DNA of 64,000 bases, taken from CAZSDU01 sp964429135. Lineage in GTDB: Bacteria > Bacteroidota > Bacteroidia > Bacteroidales > FEN-979. The DNA lies in the NCBI GenBank assembly GCA_964429135.1, contig CAYSAU010000007.1, positions 91,397 through 155,396 on the forward strand. Direction: 5' to 3'. The notes beneath the pieces are model-generated. The model was not told the DNA's origin. It saw nothing but the letters and a program-made list of their open reading frames with translations, and ran no database searches. Shown here one piece after another: positions 8,457 through 17,338 of the stretch. The first letter of the stretch is position 1; each line of letters begins with the position of its first letter. The translations under genes were made by a program, and so were the position numbers.

Positions 8457-9761
8457 TCAGATGTTCAGGTTCTCTATCATAGAGATCAGTTCCTGTGGAC
8501 GATAGGGTTTGGCAAGGTACTCATCCATCCCTGCTTTGAGGCATTTTTCACGGTCGGTAACCATGACATGTGCAGTAATGGCCAAGATTTTAACCTTTTC
8601 ACTTTTCCCCATTCTTTCTGATGGAATTTTCTCTTCCAATTCCCTAATCAGATGAGTTGCTTCAATCCCATCCATGATAGGCATGGCAATATCCATCAGG
8701 ATAAGGTCATAATTATTCTTTTTAAACTTTTCAACTGCCATTTTCCCGTTTTCGGCCAATTCAACCTTATGGCCTGCCCTTTGTAAAGTTGTAACGGCGA
8801 ATTTTTGGTTTAAAATATTATCTTCCACCAAGAGAATTGTTAAAGGTCTGGATTGCTTAATTTTAGGCTGAGTTTCCAAACGATTGTTCAGGATTTGGCA
8901 TTCATCCCCTTTGATCAACCCGAGGGTAAACCAGAATGTAGATCCCTTGCCCTTAGTACTGATCACCCCGATTTTTCCCTGCATCAATTCAGTTAGGTTT
9001 TTTGAGATGGATAATCCAAGTCCGGTACCTTCAAACTGACGGATCAGTGAATTCTCCAATTGAGCATATTCATTAAATAAATTTTCTTGTTCTTCAGGAG
9101 ATATCCCCAACCCAGTATCTGTAACTTCAAATTTCAGGAGCACTATATCAGAAGGAATTTTTTCTTTTTCAAAAAAAACAGGTGGAATAAATTCCTGTAT
9201 TTCATGAATATTGTCAGCATCAAATTCAAGGGTTTCAACACCCACTAGCACACTTCCCTCATTGGTGAATTTAATGGCATTATTTGTGAGGTTGATCAGA
9301 ATCTGTCTCAAGCGGGTAGGATCTCCAATCACACAGGTAGGAACCGTGGACTGAATTTTTGAAAACAAATCTATTCTTTTTCCTTTTGCTTTTAAGGATA
9401 ATAATTTTATTACCTGTTGGATTTCTTCATGCAGTAGAAAGGGTTTGTGTTCAATTTTTAGCTGGCCTGCTTCAATTTTCGAAAGATCCAGAATGTCATT
9501 GATAATAGCCAGCAGGTTTTGGCTTGAAATATGGATAATATCGAGAAATTCTTTTTGCTCCTCACTCAGATTTGTCTGGTTCAGGATATTATATATCCCG
9601 ATGATACTATTCATAGGAGTCCTGATTTCATGACTCATGTTGGCCAAAAACATTGTTTTGGTCTTAATGGCTTTATCCGCCTGATTTTTTGTCTCTTTTA
9701 AAAGTAATTCCAGTTCCCTGATATGTTTTTCAAGGTTCAGAATTTTATCGGCCTCATTCAT
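8457..9761 (-). CDS. Cytosolic hybrid histidine kinase with C-terminal receiver
   Basis: A 434-residue soluble hybrid sensor kinase. A short coiled coil (~5-35) leads directly into HisKA with the phospho-accepting His-44 in ANMSHEIRTPMN. HATPase_c follows, with NLTNNAIKFTNEG (N box), VTDTGLGIS (G1) and FEGTGLGLSISKNL (G2). The C-terminal receiver has LLVEDNILNQKF, the acceptor Asp in LILMDIAMPIMDG and the Lys in YLAKPYRPQE. No membrane helix and no sensory domain are visible, so the input may come from the neighbouring kinase. It starts 2 bp after the stop of that second hybrid kinase, at the far end of the polysaccharide operon. No HPt or output protein is adjacent. Confidence 0.92.
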   Translation of the reverse strand: MNEADKILNLEKHIRELELLLKETKNQADKAIKTKTMFLANMSHEIRTPMNSIIGIYNILNQTNLSEEQKEFLDIIHISSQNLLAIINDILDLSKIEAGQLKIEHKPFLLHEEIQQVIKLLSLKAKGKRIDLFSKIQSTVPTCVIGDPTRLRQILINLTNNAIKFTNEGSVLVGVETLEFDADNIHEIQEFIPPVFFEKEKIPSDIVLLKFEVTDTGLGISPEEQENLFNEYAQLENSLIRQFEGTGLGLSISKNLTELMQGKIGVISTKGKGSTFWFTLGLIKGDECQILNNRLETQPKIKQSRPLTILLVEDNILNQKFAVTTLQRAGHKVELAENGKMAVEKFKKNNYDLILMDIAMPIMDGIEATHLIRELEEKIPSERMGKSEKVKILAITAHVMVTDREKCLKAGMDEYLAKPYRPQELISMIENLNI

Positions 9762-9763
9762 AG

Positions 9764-11167
9764 TTAAAATTTGTTCAACTGGTTTTTAATGATCGAATAT
9801 AGTTCTTGTTGATTGATCGGTTTGGCGATATAATCATCAAAACCAGATTCAAGTAATTTTTCTTTATCACCGGTCATGGCATAGGCTGTCTGCGCGACAA
9901 AGGGTATGGTTCTATACACCTTCCATTTTTTTCTGATTTCCTGCATCAGTTTAATTCCATCCCATGGAGGAGGGAGGTTGATATCGAACAGCATGATATC
10001 AAATACTTTTCCCTCTTTCTGGGTTTGTTCAATGATTTTCAGGGTTTCATCACCATTGACTGCAGCAACCACATTACCAAGAACTTTTGTCATCTCGCAG
10101 AGGACAATTTTATTCATCAGATCATCTTCCACTATGAATATTTCAAGTCCTTGCAGGGCTTTGAATTTTTGTTTCCGGGTGAGTTCGGGAGGTTGTTTGA
10201 CTTCTTGACTCGTTTTTTCAGAGGGAAAATAAATGGTCACGGTTGTGCCACTTCCCTTGACAGATTCTATCTCGATACGACCGCGCATAAGATCTATCAG
10301 GCTTTTAGCTAAAGGAAGACCAAGTCCACCGGATTGGCTGTCTTTCGAAAAGCCTGAACTTTCCTGTCTGAACGGGTCGAAAAGTGCAGGGATATAGGAG
10401 GGATCAATCCCGACACCGGAATCTTTCACCCGGATTGATATCTCATGAGTATCTTTGAGAAAGTCGGTAGTGACATTGACGAATCCCTTTTCCGTATATT
10501 TAATGGCATTATCGATAATTGACCCCACAACTTTAACCAGGCTTTTTTCATCCACCAGGGCATTCGGAACTTCATTCCCGATAAAATTAAGTTTTAATTT
10601 CTGTTCATTCGCTTTGAAAATGAACAATTGCATGGCATTGGCAACAATGTGGGTAATATTGCAGGATTGAAGTTTGATCTGCATGTCATTGGCTTCAATC
10701 TTACTGATATCGATGATGTTGTTTAGTAGATGTAAAAGACGGTCCCCGCTCTCAGAAATGGCTCGTGCATATTCAAACAGTTCTTTATTTTCCAAAAGAG
10801 AAATTTCAGCCTCCAATAAGTTGGAAAACCCTATAATGTTATTCAGGGGAGTACGGATTTCATGGCTGATATTTGAAAGGAAGGCATTCTTGAGGAAATT
10901 GGCTTCTTCAGATTTTTTCAGCGCTTTTTTGATGCTCAGGTCACTTTTTTCTTTGGCGATATAGTCTGCCTTAAACGTATTGATTTTTTCTTCAATGATA
11001 TGATCTACATCATTCCTCATTTTTACCAGGGATGATTTTGACTCCTGGAGTTCCTGGTCTTTGGCCTTTACTTCTTCTGAAAGACTTTTATTTTTCTTAT
11101 TCATAAGAAATAGCAAAGCAGTACAGCTCAACAGAAAACAGGAAAGAAGGATAATGGTAATCAGCAT
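9764..11167 (-). CDS. Membrane-anchored hybrid histidine kinase with receiver
   Basis: A 467-residue hybrid kinase with one N-terminal membrane helix (~3-21), a long coiled coil (~25-90), HisKA with His-102 in LSNISHEIRTPLNN, HATPase_c with SIIDNAIKYTEKG and GGLGLPLAKSLID, and a C-terminal receiver with IFIVEDDLMNK and acceptor Asp in IMLFDINLPPPWDG. It has almost no periplasmic part, so it probably senses through the membrane or coiled coil. It is a tandem neighbour of another hybrid kinase (2 bp gap), and the two may form a phosphorelay or heterodimer. Their location at the end of the glycosyltransferase operon suggests control of polysaccharide synthesis, which is inference from position. 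Confidence 0.92.
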   Translation of the reverse strand: MLITIILLSCFLLSCTALLFLMNKKNKSLSEEVKAKDQELQESKSSLVKMRNDVDHIIEEKINTFKADYIAKEKSDLSIKKALKKSEEANFLKNAFLSNISHEIRTPLNNIIGFSNLLEAEISLLENKELFEYARAISESGDRLLHLLNNIIDISKIEANDMQIKLQSCNITHIVANAMQLFIFKANEQKLKLNFIGNEVPNALVDEKSLVKVVGSIIDNAIKYTEKGFVNVTTDFLKDTHEISIRVKDSGVGIDPSYIPALFDPFRQESSGFSKDSQSGGLGLPLAKSLIDLMRGRIEIESVKGSGTTVTIYFPSEKTSQEVKQPPELTRKQKFKALQGLEIFIVEDDLMNKIVLCEMTKVLGNVVAAVNGDETLKIIEQTQKEGKVFDIMLFDINLPPPWDGIKLMQEIRKKWKVYRTIPFVAQTAYAMTGDKEKLLESGFDDYIAKPINQQELYSIIKNQLNKF

Positions 11168-11176
11168 TGAGATGGT

Positions 11177-11983
11177 TTATTTATAGGCGACAAATAGTTT
11201 TTCAGCCGGATTGATGGCGAATTTTTTTAACTCCTCATTTGATTTTTCAGAATAAGGAGAATAGGGTCTGACGATAAAACCAGTATTTTCCAGACGGGTT
11301 TGATAATCCTGTCCGTAGATTCTGACGTGATCGAATTGTCCGAAGGCTTTTTCACGGTCTTCCGGCTGAATGATGGTGGGATCTTCATAAGTCGTGGTTA
11401 AAACTGCGGATATGGGAACCTGAAGGATAGCCATTCCTCCTGGTTTCAGGACGCGGTACAGTTCCCTCATAGCCAGTTTGTCGTCTTCGATATGTTCCAG
11501 GACATGGTTGCAAATGACTACATCAAAGGCTTCATCATTATAAGGGATATTGGTAATATCTAGAAGGTTGGTCTGGCGCTCATAATAATAACCTTCAAGG
11601 TATTTTACTCCTGCGATGTATGTGAGGTTAGGAAGCCCGTTAAGCAATGCCCTTAAACAACCCTCTGGAGCTACATGAAATATTTTCATGGGTGCAGTAA
11701 ATACATTAGTTTTATCATGCAGGAAAAGATAAATAAGCCTGTCACGGTCCAGGGAATAGCAACGGGGGCATACATCATTTTGACGATAACCGGCACCGAT
11801 CACTTTTTTTTCATACAACACAGGAACATCAGATCCACCGGGAAGAAAGGAACGGAACGAATGTTTGCAATAAGGACAGTAATATAAATCTCCTTTATAA
11901 TACAGGGCTTTGGCTTTTTGTAGCCACCCCCTGAGTTTCCTTCCAAGCCAGAAAGGAATAATGTTTTTTAACTTGCTATCCAT
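11177..11983 (-). CDS. SAM-dependent methyltransferase with zinc-ribbon-like N-terminus
   Basis: A 268-residue class I methyltransferase. The N-terminal ~80 residues hold two CxxC pairs (YYCPYCKHSF and DVCPRCYSLDRDRL) that look like a zinc ribbon. The Rossmann core carries KIFHVAPEG (motif I region), YNDEAFDVVICNHVLEHIEDD (motif II/III) and LYRVLKPGGMAILQVP (post-III), typical of Methyltransf_11 proteins in polysaccharide loci. It probably methylates a sugar or glycolipid intermediate in the cytosol. The gene lies between the secreted beta-helix gene and the hybrid kinases, with a 48-bp gap upstream. The substrate cannot be deduced. Confidence 0.85.
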   Translation of the reverse strand: MDSKLKNIIPFWLGRKLRGWLQKAKALYYKGDLYYCPYCKHSFRSFLPGGSDVPVLYEKKVIGAGYRQNDVCPRCYSLDRDRLIYLFLHDKTNVFTAPMKIFHVAPEGCLRALLNGLPNLTYIAGVKYLEGYYYERQTNLLDITNIPYNDEAFDVVICNHVLEHIEDDKLAMRELYRVLKPGGMAILQVPISAVLTTTYEDPTIIQPEDREKAFGQFDHVRIYGQDYQTRLENTGFIVRPYSPYSEKSNEELKKFAINPAEKLFVAYK

Positions 11984-12031
11984 GGCGATTGAATTTGATG
12001 TAAAATTAATGTAAACTCGCTGATATTAACC

Positions 12032-13714
12032 TCATTTGATAGAAATTATACTTTTTATCATAAAATCATGATCTGTAGTCAGTTTAAGGAAATAATGTCC
12101 GGCAGGTAAATCCAGTCCACTGATGGTTTTTTGATAATTTCCAGGTCCCTGAATCATTTTAATCGCTGGGGCCGACATAACTCCCTGGGAATCATAAATC
12201 GAAAAAGTTACGTTTGTTTTACTGTTCAGGATATATTTCACATTGATGAAATGTTTGAATGGATTGGGAGAGGGTTGCAGTTGAAGGATTTCGTTTCCTT
12301 TATGTTCCGGAATATTCAGTAAAGAGGAATCATGGCATTCAAATGCACCGATATCATTGAGGTTTGCAAATGGTCTTGTACGATTCAGCACATCCATCCC
12401 AATAACGAAACCCGACCAGTTTCCTTTATTGACTGCCGGAGAAGTAGGCTTCAGATCAAAATTACCCTCGATGGGATCCATGAATTGGATGGGAGAGTAT
12501 TCCCTGTTTTTCAGGTTATTGACATCCGTTGCCGGAATGGAAGAAGCAAGAGAACTGACATAGGATTTTTCCCCTTCCAAGGAATATCCTCCGGGGTCAA
12601 CGATAATGTTATTTGATACTAAAATAATGCTGCTATGATAATTTGCCGACCTGACACCGAAAGTTTTTGGCGACAGAATGGTATTATAGGTCACGGTATA
12701 ATCCTCTCCTGGGACAGTGGCATAATCACCCAGATAAATCCCATGCTTCATATACGGAGAGTAGTTCTGATCGGGATAGAATGATTTTCCCGGATTCACA
12801 ATCAGGTTGTTATAAATTTTTTGTCCACCCAGAGAAAAGATGTCAATACCATCCCCTTTGCCATCCATGATTTTATTATTATAGCAATCACATCTGGAAC
12901 CGCCTCCATTAAGAATACCACTCATCTGATTCAGGTAGCCGGCTTCGCTGTCGTGATAGATTTCATTGTCATGGATGGAACATCCGGAATCAGCGGATGA
13001 TACCTGAATGCCATCCCATGCAGTGTATTCAACACGGTTATTATACACTTCGACGCCCCGGAGGAGATGAGGATAAACCAGGGTGTCCTTTCCATGGAAT
13101 TGAAGTGTTTTTCCCAGATAAAAAGTACTTCCAATATACAGCCCTTCCATCCCTGTATGATGTATATAGTTCTCGTGCACAAGAAGATTTCTGAGGGTAT
13201 ATTTTTCACGGGTGGATGTGAATGTTGTGTCTGGATCTGTTTTTGCAAACATTCCAACCAGGCTGGTATAACTAATTTCCACCCCCTTGACCTCTATATC
13301 GGTACTTAATCCATCGACTGAAATCCCTGCTCCATTCACTTGTGTGGCCAGAAAACCGTAAGGCAGCGAAAGAATTCCATGGCCTGAAAAGATGATATGA
13401 GCACAGGAGTCTATTTTTATACCGTAATTATATCCGCTGACAACTGCCTGTCCTCCTGAATTTATAATGACAATAGGTGAGATAGCTGTTCCCTGTAGAT
13501 GAGTGAAACGAAGGAAAAGCCTGAGTCCGGAAAGCACACAAATGGTATCACCGGGTCTGACATGGCTGGCATTGCTTCTTCCATCGATATAAGTAGTGGA
13601 AAGATCTACCGTCATTTTACAACCTGAAGATTGGCTAAAAATCTGAACGGAGGCTGTCATAAAAGAAAGCATGAGAAGAATGATGGTTATCCCTTTTATG
13701 CTAAGGTTTTTCAT
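12032..13714 (-). CDS. Secreted right-handed beta-helix protein with T9SS type A tail
   Basis: A 560-residue exported protein. After a signal peptide (ending QIFSQSSG), residues ~60-400 form a parallel beta-helix: repeated short turns such as EVKGVEISYTSLVG, VHENYIHHTGMEGLYIG, EVYNNRVEYTAWDGIQV and CDCYNNKIMDGKGDGIDIF match right-handed beta-helix (pectate-lyase-like) coils. The C-terminal ~80 residues (LQPSPNPFKHFINVKYIL to SIISIK) are a type A T9SS sorting domain. Within a polysaccharide locus it could be a surface lyase, epimerase or glycan-binding protein; no catalytic residues can be assigned by eye. It begins 10 bp after the glycosyltransferase at 13725, so it is probably cotranscribed. 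Confidence 0.85.
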   Translation of the reverse strand: MKNLSIKGITIILLMLSFMTASVQIFSQSSGCKMTVDLSTTYIDGRSNASHVRPGDTICVLSGLRLFLRFTHLQGTAISPIVIINSGGQAVVSGYNYGIKIDSCAHIIFSGHGILSLPYGFLATQVNGAGISVDGLSTDIEVKGVEISYTSLVGMFAKTDPDTTFTSTREKYTLRNLLVHENYIHHTGMEGLYIGSTFYLGKTLQFHGKDTLVYPHLLRGVEVYNNRVEYTAWDGIQVSSADSGCSIHDNEIYHDSEAGYLNQMSGILNGGGSRCDCYNNKIMDGKGDGIDIFSLGGQKIYNNLIVNPGKSFYPDQNYSPYMKHGIYLGDYATVPGEDYTVTYNTILSPKTFGVRSANYHSSIILVSNNIIVDPGGYSLEGEKSYVSSLASSIPATDVNNLKNREYSPIQFMDPIEGNFDLKPTSPAVNKGNWSGFVIGMDVLNRTRPFANLNDIGAFECHDSSLLNIPEHKGNEILQLQPSPNPFKHFINVKYILNSKTNVTFSIYDSQGVMSAPAIKMIQGPGNYQKTISGLDLPAGHYFLKLTTDHDFMIKSIISIK

Positions 13715-13724
13715 ATAACTTGCT

Positions 13725-14900
13725 TTAGCCTCTTTTTGCTCTTTCCCAGTTAACGGATTGCTGCTTCTTGATATACCGGAAGAAGCCCAAGTAAACTGCC
13801 AGATTCATAATAAAGAAGTAATACGGAATGTACAGTAATTTTACCTTGATTTTTTTTTCTTCCAAATACCAACCGAGGAGAGCGGCAAAATAAAAGACGA
13901 GCTGTCCGTAAAAAAGCCAGGAATAAATTCCAGAGAAGTTCGTCAAGCCTTGATGCATAGCAATGAAAAAATTGCAAACAAGTATGACGAGCAGTCCGAG
14001 GGGGGCCAGCGTCCAGCGCAGTACCCGGTGTGAAATATACTGAAATGAAAGAATCCCATATTTAAAAGGATTTAATAAAGCTTTAAGCCGGATAACGGAT
14101 TGAATTCCTCCAGCAGAAATTCTGATTTTTCGTTTCAGTTCTTCTTTCACGCTTGCACTTGGATTTTCAATGGCATAGGCCTCAGGGTCGTACTGAATGG
14201 TAAAACCTTTCATGGCAATTCTCAGGGAAATGATAAAATCATCCAGTAGGGTGTCTTTTTCAACGGGTGTAAAAAGCTCAGTACGCAAGGCAAATAATTC
14301 CCCGGCAGCCCCAACCACAGAGTATAATTCAGCATCCCATTTTTTAAGGGTAGATTCATATTTCCAGTAAATTCCTTCAGTAGCAGCGACAGAATCTTTA
14401 TCGAAAATTCTTTTCTCTCCGGAAACACAACCCACTTTCTTATCTTGGAATAAACTGACGATTCGGCGGATGGATTCTTTTCCAAGCATGGTATTTCCAT
14501 CAGAGAAAATGACAATCGGTGTTTTTACAAATTGCATCCCTCTGTTCATAGCGGCAATCTTTCCTGCCCTTGCATCCTGATGATATACTTCTGCTTCAGG
14601 ATAGGCACGCAAGATGTCAGGAGTGCCATCATCTGAACCATCGGTTACCCAGATATATCTGACTTTCTCTCTTGGATAATCCAGTGCAAAAGAATTTTGC
14701 ATTTTTTCGGCGATATAATCCTTTTCATTATAAGCGGCTACGAAAAGTGTCACATCCGGCTCATAATCATTTTGGATGATCTTCTTTTGAATAAAAATCC
14801 TTTTCAACCTGACCAGGAAAAAGAGCAGAATTCCGTAACCCAGGTAGGCATAAAAGATGAGGAATAAAAATATCCAGAATAGAATAATGATCGTAGTCAT
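13725..14900 (-). CDS. Membrane glycosyltransferase family 2
   Basis: A 391-residue inner-membrane GT2. An N-terminal membrane helix (~3-30) is followed by the GT-A core: TLFVAAYNEKDYIAEKM, WVTDGSDDGTPDIL (nucleotide-sugar binding), IVIFSDGNTML (DxD-equivalent) and LDDFIISLRIAMKGF (the ED-like acceptor region). Three C-terminal hydrophobic helices (LAPLGLLVILVCNFF, YGQLVFYFAALLGWYL, YIPYYFFIMNLAVYLGFF) place it in the BcsA/HAS-like membrane-bound group. Its basic stretch KRKIRISAGGIQS stands in place of QxxRW. It lies 4 bp after the next glycosyltransferase gene. It probably polymerises or extends the locus polysaccharide at the membrane. Confidence 0.87.
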   Translation of the reverse strand: MTTIIILFWIFLFLIFYAYLGYGILLFFLVRLKRIFIQKKIIQNDYEPDVTLFVAAYNEKDYIAEKMQNSFALDYPREKVRYIWVTDGSDDGTPDILRAYPEAEVYHQDARAGKIAAMNRGMQFVKTPIVIFSDGNTMLGKESIRRIVSLFQDKKVGCVSGEKRIFDKDSVAATEGIYWKYESTLKKWDAELYSVVGAAGELFALRTELFTPVEKDTLLDDFIISLRIAMKGFTIQYDPEAYAIENPSASVKEELKRKIRISAGGIQSVIRLKALLNPFKYGILSFQYISHRVLRWTLAPLGLLVILVCNFFIAMHQGLTNFSGIYSWLFYGQLVFYFAALLGWYLEEKKIKVKLLYIPYYFFIMNLAVYLGFFRYIKKQQSVNWERAKRG

Positions 14901-14904
14901 AGCT

Positions 14905-16113
14905 TTAATTGGATTGTTTTTTCAACATAATATTCTCAATGACCTTGTAAATTTCATTGGTATTGGCTTCCCAGGTGTGCTGTCTGGCAAAAAACTCCCT
15001 TTGCTGTTCAAGGGAGGGTATGTTTTCGGTCATGGCCTGGCTGATCCGCTGCACAAATTCTTCTTTGTTTTTCGCCAGGTAAACATAATCATCAAATAGT
15101 TGCATGGCTTCAGTATACGTGGCGACAACAGGTTTACCCATAGCCAGGTATTCATCAATTTTCCTGGGGTAGTTACCTATGGTAAGCGGATTGACATGTT
15201 GAGGATTGATGGCTACATCAAAACCGGCAAGGTATCCGGGTAATTCATCTTGCTTTTTACTTCCCAGGAATCTTACATTGGGAAGGGCATGAAGCGAGCT
15301 TTTTTTGAAGGCTTTATCCTCCGGGCCAACCAAAACAATATTCCAGGAAGGTCTCTGCCTTGCAATATAGGTAAGAAGATCAATGTCCAACCTGGATGAA
15401 AAAAGAGCACCTATGTATCCGATCACAGGTTTCTGAATGGATGAAAGATCTCCAGGAATGGTTTTGATTTTTAGCCTGTCGAAGGCCGAAACATCGCACC
15501 CCTGTCCTACAAAATAAGAATCAGGATTGTACCTTGATGCCGCTTGCTGGAGATAGGGAGAGTTTGTCACAATTACATCTGCTTTCCGCATCATGTCACC
15601 TTCCATTCGTTCACCATGTCTCCGAAAATAGGGGGTGCAAACCATGTTGTCTCGGCTGTAATAAATAGATATCGCGATATCCAGGTATTCCCGGAGATGA
15701 AAAACCCGGTAAAAATCACTGTCATTGAACCAGATGATATTTTTAAAACCAAGATCTCTGACTGCTTGCTGAATTGGTTTTGCTAGTCTTCTGTTATTAA
15801 TTTGGTTTAGATAATTAAATATTCTCTTAAAGGGAATCTGGTTTATCGACTCAAGAATAACATCCGGGTATAGTGTATATAGATTGTCAGAAATTTTAAC
15901 CAGGGCTGGAGATTTTTTCCGGATGATATCCAGTCTTTTATTAAGGCCTGGTGTTTGATTTTTTTTCAATAACGTAAGACGGTCTAGGGGATAATTGATA
16001 TACAGGACGCGGTTTTTTTTTGAAAATTCATACGCCAGGTTCACGGCATTACTTCCCAGCCTGAAGTCGATGCACTGTAATCCTGTCATCAGAATATCAC
16101 GGTCAAAAATCAT
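14905..16113 (-). CDS. Glycosyltransferase, GT-B fold, paralogue of the next gene
   Basis: A 402-residue GT-B glycosyltransferase. The N-terminal half starts RDILMTGLQCIDFRLGSNAV with NRVLYINYPLDR. The C-terminal nucleotide-binding half has KPVIGYIGALFSSRLDIDLL, WNIVLVGPEDKAFKKS, VRFLGSKKQDELPGYLAGFD and EYLAMGKPVVATYTEAMQ, the sugar-nucleotide binding pattern of the GT1/GT4 group. It shares this architecture and many identical blocks with the protein encoded at 16110-17324, evidence for tandem duplication. It overlaps that gene by 4 bp (ATGA), so the two are translationally coupled. Sugar specificity is not visible. Confidence 0.85.
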   Translation of the reverse strand: MIFDRDILMTGLQCIDFRLGSNAVNLAYEFSKKNRVLYINYPLDRLTLLKKNQTPGLNKRLDIIRKKSPALVKISDNLYTLYPDVILESINQIPFKRIFNYLNQINNRRLAKPIQQAVRDLGFKNIIWFNDSDFYRVFHLREYLDIAISIYYSRDNMVCTPYFRRHGERMEGDMMRKADVIVTNSPYLQQAASRYNPDSYFVGQGCDVSAFDRLKIKTIPGDLSSIQKPVIGYIGALFSSRLDIDLLTYIARQRPSWNIVLVGPEDKAFKKSSLHALPNVRFLGSKKQDELPGYLAGFDVAINPQHVNPLTIGNYPRKIDEYLAMGKPVVATYTEAMQLFDDYVYLAKNKEEFVQRISQAMTENIPSLEQQREFFARQHTWEANTNEIYKVIENIMLKKQSN

Positions 16114-17324
16114 ACGTCATTAAATGAGCCGCCTTCAAATTTATTGATCTCTTTATAAATTTTTTCCACAAAATTGCCCCAGGAATGGCTTTCAGCCACT
16201 TTCATTCTTTGTTTTTCTTTTTCCGAGCAGTTTTCATTAAGGGCTTTTTCAATTAGTATAACATATTCTTCTTTTGAGGAGGCCAGGTAAGTGTCATCCT
16301 CGAAGTACTTCATGAAGGTTGTTCTTGTTGCCACTACTGGCTTCCCCATGGCCAGATATTCATCGATTTTAAGCGGATAATTGATATCGGTAATCGGGTT
16401 GATGATTTGGGGGTTTAACGCGACATCAAAGCTTTTTACATAGGCAGGGAGTTCTGCAGGCTTTTTGGTACCAAGAAATTTTACATTGGGTATGGAATGG
16501 AGCTTACATTTTTTAAAATTCTCATCTTCCGGACCAACAAGTACGATTTCCCAATTCGGTCTTTGTTCCGCTATGTGCACAAGCAAATCTATATCGAGTC
16601 TGATGGTGGTTAAAAATCCGACATACCCTATTCTGGGGTGAGGAATAGGGATAACGTCAGGGGGAATTTCCATTTTTCCGTCAGGATCGGAATACAGGGA
16701 TACGTCGCAACCCTGACCTATCATAAGGGAATTGGAATTATATTTCCTGGCATAATCTGCAAAAAAATCAGAGTTGGTAACCACAACATCTGATTTTCTG
16801 ATCAGTTTAGGCTCCAGAATGGTTCCATGCCGTGCATGGTAGGAAACCAGGGTCACGGCATCTCTGAGCAGGTAAACCTGAATCTTAGGTTTAAGGAGTT
16901 CTTTAAAATAAAAGCCATTAATCATGGAATTATCATTGAACAGGATATAATCCCTGAAATCCAGTTTTATCAGTGCTTTACGGATTTGGCCAGCGAATCT
17001 TTTATCATTGATTTTGTTAAAGTAGTTAAAAACACGATGGTTTCGGATCCAGTTAATGGATTCCAGAATCGTTCTGGGGTACAATATCCATAGGTTTTCG
17101 TTATAGGGAACCAGATCTTCCTCTTTCTTTTTCAGTACCTTCAAAGCTTTTTTGACTTCCGGAAGGTTGCGGCGCAAAAGTTGGAAACTTCGTTGAAGCG
17201 GAGGATTGACAAAAAGAACCCTGTTCTTTTTGGAAAATTCCAGGGCGGTGTATTTGATGGTTGTCGCAATGTGAAGGTCCCAGGATTGAAGCCCGAAAAC
17301 AATGATATCTCTTCCTTCTAACAT
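16110..17324 (-). CDS. Glycosyltransferase, GT-B fold, paralogue of the downstream gene
   Basis: A 404-residue GT-B glycosyltransferase, closely related to its downstream neighbour: compare RVLFVNPPLQRS, IGYVGFLTTIRLDIDLLVHI, WEIVLVGPEDENFKKCKL, VKFLGTKKPAELPAYVKSFD and EYLAMGKPVVATRTTFMKYF. The family probably transfers hexoses to a lipid-linked oligosaccharide at the cytosolic face. It lies 14 bp after the GT4 gene at 17339 and overlaps the next gene by 4 bp. The duplication may supply two linkages in the same repeat unit. The donor and acceptor are unknown. Confidence 0.85.
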   Translation of the reverse strand: MLEGRDIIVFGLQSWDLHIATTIKYTALEFSKKNRVLFVNPPLQRSFQLLRRNLPEVKKALKVLKKKEEDLVPYNENLWILYPRTILESINWIRNHRVFNYFNKINDKRFAGQIRKALIKLDFRDYILFNDNSMINGFYFKELLKPKIQVYLLRDAVTLVSYHARHGTILEPKLIRKSDVVVTNSDFFADYARKYNSNSLMIGQGCDVSLYSDPDGKMEIPPDVIPIPHPRIGYVGFLTTIRLDIDLLVHIAEQRPNWEIVLVGPEDENFKKCKLHSIPNVKFLGTKKPAELPAYVKSFDVALNPQIINPITDINYPLKIDEYLAMGKPVVATRTTFMKYFEDDTYLASSKEEYVILIEKALNENCSEKEKQRMKVAESHSWGNFVEKIYKEINKFEGGSFNDV

Positions 17325-17338
17325 ATTATCATGATAGG